Shown one piece after another: positions 23,801 to 38,800 of a stretch of 64,000 bases of DNA (position 1 is its first letter; every line of letters begins with the position of its first letter). The position numbers and the translations under genes are program-made. The DNA is from Ligula intestinalis. Lineage: Eukaryota; Platyhelminthes; Cestoda; Diphyllobothriidea; Diphyllobothriidae. The stretch lies in NCBI GenBank assembly GCA_036362985.1, contig JAYGXS010000005.1, positions 32,161,889 through 32,225,888 on the forward strand. The letters are read 5' to 3'. The notes below the pieces were generated by a model. That model did not search any database, was not told the DNA's origin, and was given only the letters and a program-made list of their open reading frames with translations.

Positions 23801-26800
23801 CACTGAGTATCCTAATTTCCCCCCATAACCACCGTTTGCGTAGGAAAATATGCAAGTTGTAGGTATAAATAAGTGGAGCTATATAAGCTACCGTTGCCAG
23901 CGCACGAATGTTCTCATTTATATTAACATGTCTACTTCCACGCTTCCCGTAAGACAGAAACTTGAGGCTTTTACATACGATATTACTATCCCACTCTAAC
24001 CCTTACCGTAATTCTAACCCTTATCCTACTCCTGACATTTAACATCACCCTAACAGAAATACATTGAGTAAGCATGTAAATATAAATAAGAACATTCGTG
24101 CACTACCAAGGAAACTCCTGCCGGCAGTTCAATGGGTCTGAACAGTCAACTTACTCTCTTTGCAGTTAAAACGACCGTGGACCTTGAAGCCAGGTCTGCA
24201 CTCGCAGTAATAAGAACCAATCGTATTGCGACAAATGTGTTGGCAGCCGCCGTTGTTTTCAGCACACTCGTCCAAGTCTGTAAAGAAGACAGCCCGGAAG
24301 CCAGTTTTCTGGACGGAACCGTCTGTGTAAAATTCAATGCTCAGCTCGTTGGTGTGGGAGGTGATGGGTGCTGGCAGGTTTTTTCCACAAAATGTGCCGA
24401 TCTTCTGCTGGTTCTGTTGCGAGCCACCGTAAACATTGATAAAATCGTAGTTGCAGGCTTTCTGAAAGGTTTAAGACAACATAGCCGAGGTTCGCATGCA
24501 AAGAAATATTTAAACATGGTGCAATTTTTAAAGTTGAAGGTTTCAAAAAGCAGCTTTGGACAAGTACTAGTTCCTACGATTCAGAATGTGCTTTCTTATA
24601 CTAGAACCTGATATTGGGGCAGAAGTGCCAAAGTTCTTTATAGATAATTGAAGAATTTTTCCATGTAACTACAGCCTACAGAGAAAGAAAATATTGCGAA
24701 ATAAACTCTTTTAGACTTTTGAAGCAAGCAAATATGGCAGAATTTATTCGATCAAATAAATTTCGTGACGGCTTGTCAGCTGCGGTCCGTCTTTGCATGA
24801 ATGAATAACAAGTGGGTTATAGCAAAATTTGAATATCAACAAAATCAATAAAAGCAAGGTCAAATTTACACGTAAGTGAACATTTACCCTCTTGGCTTTT
24901 TAAACAAGAAAACAAAGTACCTCGGTCCTCTATTACAAAACATCTTTTGGACAGTGGTCACTCTGACCATCCGAAAAAATCTTTCCGAGTTCTTGTTCGA
25001 GCACGAACAAACCGGACATTACGCTCCATGGAAGCAGCCTACATACGGCGGGAGAAACCCGACCTATGTAAGCAATTAGAACATGTGGCTAACCTACAGC
25101 TGCCTTGGGGTCCATAGGCCTACATTAAGTCACCTTTTGTTTGTATTTGTGTTGTTCCCCCCCCAAAATTCTACTCTTTCCCGAGTGACGTTGACAATAT
25201 GAATGTTCACTTACGCGTAAATTTGACCTTGTTTTTATTGATATTGTTAATATTCAAATTGTGCTATAACCCACTTGTTATTCATTCATGCAAAGACGGG
25301 CCGCAGCTGACGAGCCGTCACGAAATTTATTTGATCGAATAAATTCTGCCGTATTTGCTTGCTTCAAATTTCTTCCTGGGAAAAGATGTTTCACATTTCT
25401 TTTAGACTTATTGATGCCGTCTTTTAAGAGTACTAATCTCAACAGATGGCTGCGATCCGAACCACATTTACATGCACACTTTGCAACTTGCTTTCACAAA
25501 TTTGGTAAAACTGATTGATTATCAAAATAACCGAATGCGAAATGAGTCCACATCTTTTCAGTATTTAGCAGATCCAGCCAGGCAGAACAACCGCATCCCA
25601 GTATGCTAGGCTTACTAAAACAAACGGGCTCAGGCACTTCTTAGCAGCCTTCGCGATCGAGAGCATTAACTCGTGAAGACGAAGGGAAACTGGAAATCTA
25701 TCTATTTTGAATTTATTCACGGCAGATATGAGGGTTATTTTTATTGGAACGACAAATTGGTCTGTCGGTGCCCAATTTGTACTTATACTGACTTTTACAA
25801 TTTCCATATTGTATGTCAAGCAAAAGTATGCAATGTGGCATGAAAATGGGTGGATTGTTTCAAAAACTAGTGCGGAAGAACGTTAAACATCGACTTTGAA
25901 CATATACTGGTTAACATTAAGTTTGCCCTGCTTTTGGGTGAAATTATTCTAACCCGTTTTATGATGTGTAACCTAATCCTCTCACAAGCCGGCTTAACCG
26001 CTCAATAAACTAATGGCGGAGACGACCAGTCATCAAATTAAGCATATATGCACCCTTTGTACATTTGTTTAATTATCCAATTGTGAAGGGCTCTTTATTA
26101 AGTTTTAGTCAGTATGTTACCCTACCAGTATGGACACCATCATAAAAAGTTAAAAGTCCAAAGTAGTAAGCAAAGACTAAGAGTGGCGTGCAATGAGTTT
26201 CTCTGCAATTGTATGAAAAAGCAATAAACTGGTCATACTCAATTATTAAAGTTTAGGTGGAGTTAAGATAATCAAGTTCACGCGGCTAAGGATGACAAAA
26301 TATGCTTAATTTGATGAGCGTTGCTCAAGTAAGCTGCTTTAATAATGAAGTAGAGCAATACATGAGATGGAAGACTCCCTCTTGCGATTAAATTAATACA
26401 AGAAGAATTCATACAAGGAGAAAAGGAATGTAGAGCATATATTACGTGACATTAAAAGGATCTAGTTCTTAAACCTTATGATAAAAGTAGTACTTTTATC
26501 AGCACATTAGTCACTTCTCATGCAAAAACCGGATATATAGTGATTTGCTCTTGAATCGAAATATGTTCAACAAATGTGGTCGCGTCGCACCACGCACCTT
26601 ATACTTGAGTTTCATTTTTTCTCCAAAGGGGTTGATTACATCTCCTGTGTGTTTAGTAACAATAATTACAGGCATAAAGTTTATTGCAAATTAGTTCAGA
26701 CAGACTACATTAGGGTGGTATTTTATAACTAACGCCTACCGAATTCGATAAACACAGCTATCTTATGCCTTGACTTATATGAGGAAAACCACTTTTTAAG

Positions 26801-29800
26801 TAGCTAAGTGTAACATTGAGTACGCTGTGCTAAGTAACTTCTTAAGGATGAAAGAAATGATTTATGCTCTTTTTCGAGTTCAAACGTAGGGCAGCAAAAA
26901 GTTTACTTGACTCGAAAGACAGATTTTGAACATTCTGAAATACCTTAGGTTATAACTGCAATCCACCAAAGTGCGCAATAAATTATTACCTCCCCGGGCA
27001 TCACCATGACTACGACGGTAGCAAAGGATGAAAAATACTATGACGACGAAGCCATTCTTTGTTAAGCCTTCCGTGCTTTCTAATTTTCCTTACTACTGGA
27101 CCGATGTACCAATTTGCGGAATAACGCGAAGCACATAAAAAGGGTCACTCGTAATTATTTCACTGGTGGAATTGGTATGATAGTTGGAGACATTTTGATG
27201 GACGAAAGAAGCTGTTATTGATTGCTGATGCACTTAAGCTAATTTACGTATACTAGGGTCTATCTTTAAAAAAAAACAGAGATTTGTTCGGGCCTATTAT
27301 TCTCAAAGGTTTGCGGAGAGAACTGTTATTTTTATTTAACATTTTCATCTTAATTTTTAATTCCCTTTCTGCTTTTATATCGATTTAAGTTTTATCAATT
27401 TGTGTTGCGGTAGTGTTTTGTAATACCCTTTGACTGTCACATATAACAAAACAGGCCTATCTTTATAACTTTGAAAAAGTATGCAAGGGCAACACATATT
27501 CCTTCTTGACTCCTATACTTTACCTCAAGTTGAATGTCAAAACAAGCGCTATTAATATTTTTGGCGTTAACTGTTTTCTAAACATCATTAAAATTTACGA
27601 TTTTAACTCCTTTTTTATCGCAAACAAAAAAATTGCCAGCATTTTACTTTCGTAAATATTAATTTCTAAACTTGATATAGATCAGTTCATTGAAGGTTTA
27701 TCGGCACAGACCTTAACTGCCACAGTCTGATAATCGCAGAGCAATCACAAGTTTACTATAGGCAGAGAGTAGTACAGTGTCTATAATGTCAATTATTACA
27801 AAAGTTGTACTACTGTCTGCCTGTTGACCACATATGAATATTACAAAGTTATTTCGCAGTGGTTAATGAATTCAAGTCCAAATATTCAGATCAAATTTCA
27901 GTCTGTGACTCTTCAATAAAATTAATTTCTGAAAAATTAAAAAATTAAGATTTCAAAAAAAACTAGTGCGTCAACCAGAAATCACATGCAGAATGCCAGA
28001 GGACCCACTGATGCACCAAATGCCTCACAGGTGCGTCAAATAGCGGCAGAATCCCATCGAACTACATTTCTGAACTTTTACTTAGTAGTTATGCCGTCAG
28101 GATGATCAACAATTACATAAGTAATAACAACAGCGTCATATTACCTTTTCACCCATTAATAAACGCCAGCCTGGCATCTACAGTCTCTCAGGGCTTTGGT
28201 TAGCTGTTACAATACAAGAAAGCAGCTTCAATAACACAAATTCCTAAGGGTATGACCTTGTGCTCATAATACGTGGACACTAATCCTCTTTCCTATTTCT
28301 TCGAATAGCATTTAACTTAACTGCTGTCCTCACTTCCAGTTAATAGCGGAAGAATTTACGGACAACATAGTTGTTACTTCATTCCCCTTAAATGACCCGT
28401 TTTACCAGCGAATGTTAAATCTTGAACTTCACACAACAATGAATTCAAATACAAATACGTTATTTAAAAGATCCCCGCCAACTGAATTTCTAGTGACGGA
28501 GTGCTGAAATTTTCCTTTCAATCGAAAATTTTACGGCCGTTTTCCACAGCACATATGAATTCAGAAAGCAGGATTTAGGGGTCGGTGTGCACAGGCTTTT
28601 ACTTAGAAAAAACGAAGGCTAGAAAACTGACATATTTTGCTTCAAATTTCTATTTTTTGCTAACAAAGCTGACTAAGTTTCTAGAGAGAAGCTGCCTGCA
28701 AATTTCTTATATGACTTTCGGTTTAGTTTTCCTTGCAACAGCAGGACTAAAAATGCTAACTTATTTGGCGCGAAATAGGAACAGTAAGCGTGTCCAGGGT
28801 TGCTTACCGGGGCACATGAAGATCTCGTGTTTGAATGAGATGGAATCAAAAAAACTGTTGCTTTTTGCTGTAGGTTGATAATGCAAAACTATGATTTCAG
28901 TTTTATCTAAAGAATGCAGTTCCATAATCGGAGCAACAGCAGACGAAACGTATGAGCCGATGTGTTAAAAGCTATAGCTATAGCTCGCTGCCTGCTTGAT
29001 TGTGGCGTTGACATCAGCTTTGTTGACAGCTGATTCGATTGTAGTGAGCCCTAACAGTAATAACCTTATTGATTCATTCCAGGGTCCCAATTAACTTGTT
29101 AGACTGAAAGCACCCATTATCTTACGTTTTTGCCCTCAAGATCAAAGTGGGTGAAGTTCAGGAAGATGGTTGATTTCGGAGCGGCGACGATCTTCCAGAT
29201 GCAGTTTTTATTTGGAGGGTATTCGTTGGGGTAACCAGGTGTTTGAACTGTCCCGTTGGCAGCGTTTATAACGCCACCACACGCATCTGAAATGCATTCA
29301 GAAGAAACGTGTTAGACGTTCCACTTTCTGACGACATAAATAAAAACATGCCCAACTTTTGTTTGTGCAATATATTAAAGCTTTCGGTGAACATTTTATT
29401 GGATGAGAAAATGAAATAATAAGGGGGTAAATTTACAAAATACGAAATGGAAAGTAAACTGCCAAATATCCCGTATTTCCGTCAAACTTCTATGGTAACC
29501 TAGGACAGCCTAGAGTAAAAAGCAAGAGAAACGAAGGCACACAATAGCTTATAAGAGCAAATGCACTTTACTTTGGATTTAAAGGCGTTAACTTAGGAAT
29601 TCTAATGTCTGAAGCAGGCCTATGACAAAAGTGAAAGAAGATGAATTTGACCTCACTTTTCACCAAAACTCGGGACAATAAATTTTGCTGATAGCTCGCA
29701 CAAACATCTCAAAATCAAATAAATATGTCAGATCACCCTGAACGGGTTATATATATATTGGATAATAGCAATAGCAAGCTGAAGCTTATTTCCTTGTTAA

Positions 29801-32800
29801 AAATGGCATAAAGGTACCGAACTCCAATTAAGATATGACTGAGTCCTGGTTTAACGCTTTTTGTCTGAGTCATAATTAATTTAGGAAAACAGACGCTTCT
29901 TCTTAGTTTCCAGCACTTTTGAGATACTTTTTTACGTTGCTATGGTCAAACGAAGAAAACGTAAGCGTTTCCGATGTTTCCCCGATGTTAAAACTCTAAC
30001 ACAGTACATGAACTGAATCAGCATTTATGCACGATTTCAGTCCTTTACATGATTAACATTGTGAACGTTTTCTTGCTTGGGTACATAAAAGCTCTAAATA
30101 CCTGAGATATGAAGCCTTACTGGAAACCGTGAGTTTGCGTGCATTGGGGTAAAGGTATTAGTGCAGCCTATCGTAACCTATGACATCTGCCAGTTCTTAT
30201 ACAGTTATCTGACTGCGCACTCAGGATATTCTTTCAACTGCTCAATCTAAATTCCACCAGGCGACTACCAGACTTACTTAATTACGATGTATTCTTTTTT
30301 CGGAGTTGAATAATGCATTTAACCATTGTAGTCATTAGGCGGACTCTAGATTGCCTACGGCGGAAATCCTGCTCTGGCAGTCAGTTTCCTGTAGCAGGCT
30401 TAATTGATAACGTGACCCAAACGATATTAATTTCAAGGGCCAGAAAATTGGCTAAAATGCTCAGATCCTTAGAGCATTGGTTGTGCCCATGCCTTGCCCT
30501 TACTGTCTTCAGTTCTACTTCCTTCAAAGCTGCAGAATGTTTTCAAAATCGGATATTTAAATCTGAAAAACACTTATAATAAGTAATATATAAAACATTG
30601 TTTTTGTTGTAATACAATCTACGAGCGACAAAGCACAGGAGATGAAACTCGCAAAATATCCAACTCCGATGGCTCTAGATGTAGAGCTTAGACCCTTGCT
30701 CACGGCAGGGGAAGGTGATCTATGGTATACAACTGGGAGGCCCTTAAAGTGGACGTCGGTGGTCGCGGAGTGTCAGGCAAGTTAACAAATCCTAGACATC
30801 TACCTACTGCTCGGTCCACTGCTGAGTAAAATTAAACCCCACAAAATCTACCTTTGTGAATCACCATTACGAGAAGTGGTAAAGGTGCAAAACCGTGCGG
30901 GCCCTTATTTGGCACTGTGATCCAAAAGGGTTGCAAAATGTCGAAAAATGGGCCAGTTGAACGCTAACAAAGAACGTCACTTCGAATGCTGCACATGAAG
31001 CCCACGAGCCATGGACATGGATTGTGCAGAGGTCTCATGATTTTTTCCAAAATTGATTTATCGAATACCTCAGTTGAACAACTAGAACAAACAATGAACC
31101 ATCTTCCGGTGAAGAGTTTTCCCTCTGGGAGACATGTGCGTGACAATCTCTTATGTCAATGTCTTTTGAGATATATACTTATATACCTGATATGTATAAT
31201 TAAGTAGGCCTAGCTATGTTTATTGGTGCACTCCAAAGCTTGGAACTTTTTAGCTGTCTGCGACTACTTTCAGTTTGATCAGTCCATGTTTTAATTTTTA
31301 GTCTACTATTTGGTTTATTAGTTTCATTTTAGTTATTCTTCTAGCTAGATTAATTTGTACTTCAATTTTGTTTTATAAGCAACGTACGTTTGCTTGTCGG
31401 CATACCGTACTACACTAGCCGTCTGTATACGTGAGAAGCTACCATCAATTACAAAAAAGGAAAAGACTATTATTCATGGCTTTATTTTATTTGCTGAATT
31501 GCGATATAGACTCGTATTGATTTACAGCCTATTCGAAGGTGCCTTTTAGGCAGGTCTTGTTTCTCATTCCTTGTATTTGTCGTTTTAATTATTGCGCCCA
31601 AATGTTTTCTTATCTAAATCATTATTTCCTATTAGGTTCTGCTTTTATAGGCTAAACGTTATAATTTATTTTTATTTCCTGTGATATGACCCAACCATAA
31701 AGTGCCTATTAAAACGGCTCCCGTAAGACACAATGATGAAAACAGCAATATCTGAGTACCTCAGCGTATGATAATTTTACCGATATTTGTTTACTACTGC
31801 TACTCGGCAAACGCAGATGCTACGGTTTATTGCGATTTTGATATGCCACTTTCGGTCTTAGACCTCCCACGATGACGGCCGGATAGTTAGTTTTTTTCAG
31901 TACGCTTGACGTTGCTATAATTTCTTATTTTGGGCTTTATAAGAAGGCTAGGGGTAGTGAATTGAGCCTGTGAAGAACTAATTAGGTACGTGTTGAATTA
32001 CCGTCCTAATGGACCACTCACAAAGGTTCGGCATGGTCGCGTGTCACCACCCTGGTCCACCCCGTCCACGCTTGGGTGCACAAAAAGTGCACTACAAGTC
32101 GGCGCAGTGTGCAGTGACTCGTAACGCGCAGTAAGATGATAGCAACTGCCACTAGAATTCTTGGAATGCATGAATTCACAACTAATTAAGACGACGATGG
32201 TCACACAAAAAGGCAGTTCTTCTGTACGTAACAAAACGTGTAGGAGTTGGGGGACTCATGATAACTTACATCATAGGCGCGCAAACGTCTAGCCGCAGCA
32301 AGTGAAAGTGTTTGCGATGGTTAGGTAATGCAAAATATCACTGGACAGTTCTTTTATCGTGAGAAAATGAAAGTGTTGATAGTGTTTTGCTGATGCAGCA
32401 TATCATTGGACAGTTCTTTTAGTATGAGAATTATACGGCGTGCCATGCAATCAGTAACCGGATTCACCTTTGGAGGTTCAGAAACTTGGTCCCCCGACTA
32501 GGCCCTCCTAGGAAATCAAAATTTTGCATACACTGACATTAATTTTTACAAAGTCTAACGATTTCCGTGACACTACGAAAAACATAGTTTAAAAGTGATA
32601 TTCTAAAAGCTTCTATTTAAAATTGCTCACGGTACACTTATGGAAGATACAGAGTTTTTGATGGCAAAGCACAATACAACCTGCGCGGAGGATAACAGAC
32701 TGTTCAAAATTAAGGTTTAATAAAACTCATTTTACCCTTTATGCGCCCCTTAAGTTTTGAAAACGTCTTCTGCTTGGGACAACTCCTTCGATACTTTGCC

Positions 32801-35800
32801 GTTTTCTATTTTTTCGGATAAGTAAAAATGTGCACTTGCTGCAATATACAATGAAGTAATAATTTCATCAACTTTACAAAAGGAAAGATGGATGATTTCG
32901 ACGAGTTTTTGCGAGATGAGGGGATTCCCTTTTGACGTAAGAACGTCTTGATACATGGGTTGCATGGACACCCAACTCTAAATCTAAAATTCGGAAATAT
33001 CTGAAAATAAGCGTTTTTGAGATAACTTTGGTCGAATGCACGCAACCTGCTTAGTTAGTAGATGAAATTGAAAAAGAACTCTAGCGTTGGCCCCTTATCT
33101 AGAAACCATACCATGAAATCGCAGAGGAAGTTGTTTTTTAAAATAAAAATAAGGCCCGCTAAATTCGATGCTATCGGTAAATCTAAGTTGTTGTGTAGGT
33201 TTAAATGGCACAACTAAGAGCCACAATAAAAGCAAACCAAGTTTGAACAAAAAATGACTCTTGCATTCAGGAAAAACTGACGCACCTTCACATCTTTTCC
33301 CATCTGGGTGTAGTTCGTAGCCAATTTCACATTGACATCTGTAACCGCCAAGAGTGTTGACGCAGATATGTTGACAGCCGTGCTTAGTTGTCTTGCACTC
33401 GTCAAATTCTGGCAGATGGAATAGAGAGAAAGTCATCTCGTCAATAACCGGCATTAGTCGCAACACGGAATGGCCACTAAGTTCTACGTTATATAAGGCA
33501 ACCTAGAAAAGACGAGTTTTTTTGGGAAGAAAGTAGTGTTTAGTTTTTCAAGCAATTAATCCTGCTAGCGTATTCCCTCTCTTAATGTGTGAATATTTTG
33601 TTACGGTAAAATTATATTCTAGCCACCAGCTCATGATACGAAGTCCTTGAAAATTCACAGCACGACCGTAGATTTTTAATACCAATTGGTCTACACACAT
33701 CTTGAATGCGAACCTATAAACGTTTTCCCTAAGAGCATTGATAGGTCAAGTAGCATATTTGAGAAACTTTAGCTCAGTAAATTTCTCGAAAGTTCAATGT
33801 AATCATTAACGTGTAATCTACTAAAATTCCTAAGCATAATGTATCATTCTTCAAGTATTTCGTTTTTCAAAATATTTTAATGCGGAAAGGCTTTCTTGAG
33901 GCTAGGGCACCATCTCATTCTGCAAGAACGGTACCTGCAATAACAACATTTATTTATAAAATATTAATTAGAAGCAGCATGCATCATCATCCCTTTAATC
34001 AAAGACAGTTAAAATATAAGGATTCACATATTCTTTCATCTCCACCATCATCTAAATATAAGGTGTCACATATTCTTTCACCTCCACCATCATCTTTCAT
34101 CATCACCATGCTTTTCCAATATGACGTTCAGCATATGGGCTACTCAAAATGCACATTTCAAAATAGTATTTCGTTCTTATGAAACAAATGTAAAGAAACA
34201 ACAGCTCACCGGTACAATAAACGGTAATAAATAAACTTAACTATCAAACTTCAGAAGGCATTTCGGTTGCTTTTTTTCAATCAAACGCTACGTATTCTTC
34301 AAATTTAAAATTTGGAAAAAGATACAAAAGTGCTGCTTAGCAAAGAGTTTTCACCTTTCTGAAACTTGGCCGTAAAGCCCTGTTTTTCAACTGAGCTGTC
34401 GGAGACAAACCGCACGTACATCATGTTGTTTGTCGACTTTATTGGTGTTGGCAGATTAGATCCACATAGTTTTTTCAGCAGTTGCGAAGTGTCCGCAAGA
34501 CCGTCGCGTATTTCCAGATAGTCGTAGACGCAGTTGTCATGTTTTTCTATCTGTAAAAAATACAAAGATAGTGGAGGGTCGAGGTTAGATAAGATAAAAC
34601 TTTACAACTTCTGCAGTTCCCTATAATCCGCATAGGTCGCCAATGCTTTTCGATATTACAGAAAAAGCAACAGCATCCTTTGTATGAAAGAAAACTGTTC
34701 TGTAACTGTCATTTTACGGGGGTAAGGGTGACTAGGGGAAAAATGTTTCGCAGCACGAGTGAGGATTTACGGAAAATAACAGAGCTAACAAGTAAATGGT
34801 AAAAAGGTATTATGGTCTAGCGCAAGAGCTGTGCATAGCAGTGACACACTTGGTCACAAATCGAGTGCCAACTATGAAATTTTAACATAGAATACAGGCT
34901 TCTGAACTAAGTGTTCTGATTTACGTACAGGAGTTGAGAATCAAAGTCAAAATACTTATATTTCATTTGAAGCCCTATTTTTGACCGCAAACACTTCAGA
35001 TATTGGTGAGTTACTTGACTTCGAATTGTGATGCGGGTAATATATTAAAGTAATTAGTAAATGCTACAGCAAAAAATTATGATTTTCGAAAAAAAGCGAT
35101 ATGGAAGACAGTCAGAACTATGCTGAACTAAACATTTAAATATCATTCTTCTGGAATAGCTTTTCTCGCCACAAATACATCATTAGCCACCGTTCGAAGA
35201 AACGCAAAAGTTTTTCAATGCATAGAGAATACAAATATTTACAGAAAATCCACTTAATAGTCAGCAACTTCTGTATTGAAGACTCCTACCTCATATCTCC
35301 ATTTGCCCTACGGAGTCACTTACTTGGTAACTTCTGAATTCCTCGTGGTGATAGTAACACTATTTTGACATTATCATGAGAACGTATCTAAAACATTCCC
35401 ACAAAGATTCAAATCTCCTTTAAGTAATTTTAAAATCTTGTGCAATAAGACTGGAACGCATCACATATTTTAAGAAAAGCCTTTAGTTTGACACTCAGGT
35501 GGTTTTTTCCGTTACCGGTATTGTTATCATAGTGAGCCTACTATAAAGTATAAGAATCAGTTAAAATGTATGTGGCCTTGATAACCGAATCCTATTCATT
35601 ACCATCACAGCTTGAAGAACCAATTAAAAACGCGGGCATAGAGGCTGGACTACGCGCACTGTATAGTCTTCTTATTAAGTTCAGAAACATGCAAACAGTA
35701 AATGTTTTATGTCATGAGATATAGACAGAAATTCTGAAGTGAATTTTCAAACTAAAAGCTCTAGTCAAGCATAGCTGTCATATTTACCATCACGCAGCCC

Positions 35801-38800
35801 AACCCCATGACAGTTCATTCCCTTCAGGATACAGGTCCGTAAAAAAAACTCCATAATAACGACTTCTTGCGAAGTATACATTTTCTGGGTTATTTTTGAT
35901 GTGCATACATACTCAAATATATTGCTTAATAAAAAGGCACAAAACATTCTTTCTTGTATACATTTGGTAGTAACCTTCATGTTCTTATAGCTTTATCCGT
36001 AAAACAGCTTATCTTACGGAACTAAAAATTTTCCAACTGAGGTTTTTAGGTAATGAAATATCCAATCATAAGCTATTGCATGTATCCCATTATTAATTCT
36101 GTTCACTAAGTAAGCAACATGATCTATATCCAATAAAAAATTTCGTGAGCGCTCTGAGACGTGTTTCTCTTAAAGTAGAAAAGTTGATGATATCGCTAAG
36201 ATGGGATTTTTACAGCTGTTGAAGAACACTTAACACACATTTAGCGACAGGTTCCGGTCAAAATGATCCGGGAATTGAAATTTATTTTTTTAACTGGAAA
36301 GAAGACAAAATTTGCTGGCAAATGAGCACAATAAAGTAATATACAGTTTATTTTTTTATAGGCTTCAAAAAGCAATGGGTATAAAGTCGTTTTTACAGAG
36401 TTTTCTGTTATTTTGCAAGCGACTGGAAAGAATTTTCGTTAAAAAGTCGGCATCTTGAAGACGATGAAGTATCTTGGGATTTGGCTGCAAGATAGTAAAT
36501 TTTAAAACTTTGCTTGAGTAATTTTTTTGAAACGAAAATACCTTTCAGAACTTATTACAAGCAGCTCAAATTCATTAAGAAAAGCAGCCCTAATATACAG
36601 ATGTGATACTAATTTAAAACAGGTTGCCCAACTTAAATAGTGTCAAAAAATTTCAGGTTAAGTTTTGGCAATTCACGTGCTTTTCCCAGTGGTCGGACAC
36701 ATTTAGTCGGAGTTTGAGATTAACACCCTGCATTTCGCATTACACCCAAACAAAACCAGTGCATCCTGGGCACGGGTCTACCTAAGACTTGAATTTGGAG
36801 AAAGTCAACAATAAAAGTATACTTTACTAAGATCAGACTGGTACCATAAGAAGATTATGCTGAATAAAAAGGGTGATTTAGATTAAATCAATGTAAACTG
36901 AGCTTTTTGATGTATCATATAGCAAACGGATATCTTCATTGGATAAAAGCCTGTGGCTTTCAACAACTGATTTTAAGCAACCGTATGCTTGTTATGACTA
37001 GGAAACGACGGATGATGTGGAAACTTTGTGTAATTGATGCAACGTTAGGGAAGCCGAAATTGACTAAAATAGTGACTGATTGTATGTTTGCGTTTTATAT
37101 CAGAAACTACTGGCATGCTAACAGCTAAATATCACCAGTGGTCCACTATTAACCGATTTCAGTATTCTTCATATCCTCCCACAGGTAAACGACCCAGTCG
37201 TTTCCTGAAAAGAAGTCAGTCCCCATTACGAATGTTGGACAAAAATTCGAGACAGATGTCAGACCGTGAATAGGAAAACGGTATTATAATAAACTCGAAA
37301 GAAACGAGTGTTTAACCACTAATTGAGGCAAAGGTTCGCATCCCAGGTATGTGCATAGATTGAGAAGAAGCAGGTTCGATCACTGGAATCGGAGTTTTAT
37401 TTTTCTGAGCTTTCGAACTCTTGCGGGAGTCCATCGTCAGAGATAAAACCATCAACGAAAGCAGGCAACATATATAGGGGGAAGGGGAGGCAAGTAACCG
37501 TCAACGAAAGCAGTCAAAATTAACAGGGGTAGGGGCGGGGGGGTTAATTAACTGTCAAAGAAAGCAAGCAAAATGTTTATAGGGGAAAGGGGCCAATTAA
37601 GAAAGCAGCCAACATATAAAAGGGGGGGGGGTCATTAACTGTTAACGAGGGAAAGCAAATTTTGGAACTTACATCAAAGGACTGGAATGTGAGGGCGACG
37701 GAAAATCCCACTGGGACGACAATTTTCCAAATGCATTCCTTGTTTGGTTTGTAAAACTCGGGGTAACTGGGACTTGTAATAATGCCCTCCTCCTGTACAA
37801 TCTCGCCGCCGCATATTGCTGATGTTTAAACAGGAAAAAAATAATAAATAGACAAATGGGAGACAAAGGCGAAAAGAAACTGGTAGAACAGCTTTGGTGA
37901 CTTTTTCGGATACAAGGATATCTTACAAGTTTTTCTGAAGGCTCGCCGGAGGTTCATACAGGTTTTTGAGGTAAGTTGCCTAAAATGTATGCCACTGAAG
38001 AACCAGTGTTAGTATCTCATCAGGCGGAAGGTGGAGGGAGCATGCGTGATTTATAGCTGCGATTATTTTCCGAGTCTCCTTTGGAAAGGATACCTTCTTC
38101 TCTTTCTTCCAAGTATCCGAAATTATGCGGTGGAGACCCTTTTGAGTTTACTTCTGATAAACTGAAATCATTATTCTTTTGAATGTAGTAACTACCATTT
38201 ACATGTTGCGAGTTAGATATAAAAAGTCAGTTTTTAAACTTATGAATAAAGCGAGTTCCCCTAAAGCTTATTATTAATGAGTTATGGTGTGGAAAAACCT
38301 GGGTAAAGTCGTGGAATTTTTCGCGCTATATCACAGCTACTGACTATCCGTACAATATGGAATAATACACATAAATATTACTCACAGATCTAGGTAAGAA
38401 CAAAGCGATAAATTCCATGCCCTCTCTACCAAAACAAACGTTAAATGCAGTTGCGTTACTTCAGGCACGAATGTGGGTAAATTTTCGACTAACGAAGGCG
38501 ACTGCTTGGGCCATGGGACTATGCGTTTGTTTTTACGCATTTTCGAACTTGTAGAGCAGTCAGTGATACCAGCAACCCCTAAAACCGACACATATTCTTA
38601 AGCTGCTCTTAGCTTTAAGCATAGACTCCTGCATGATTTCGAAAGCTCAAAATAACAGACAACTTGCTACGTTGCTCAATCAGCCGCTTAAAATAGCTTA
38701 ATGTGAAAATTTGGTTTCCATTGTTGCCGTTATATACTAGAGCTAGCTGACAAGCACAGAGTAAGTGAAGCTACTCACCCTCAGTTTTCGGCTGTCCACA

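Larger units (their letters stand above)
22030..24154 (-). other. Intron 12 (2.1 kb)
   Basis: Holds a SINE-like piece at 22875-22990, a TIR element at 23348-23891, and a short degenerate CCCTAA-like tract at 23990-24055. Confidence 0.85.
34551..37672 (-). other. Intron 8 (3.1 kb)
   Basis: AT-rich; a G-rich minisatellite and a hammerhead-like motif sit in the adjacent part (37407-37655). Otherwise nothing recognisable. Confidence 0.75.
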
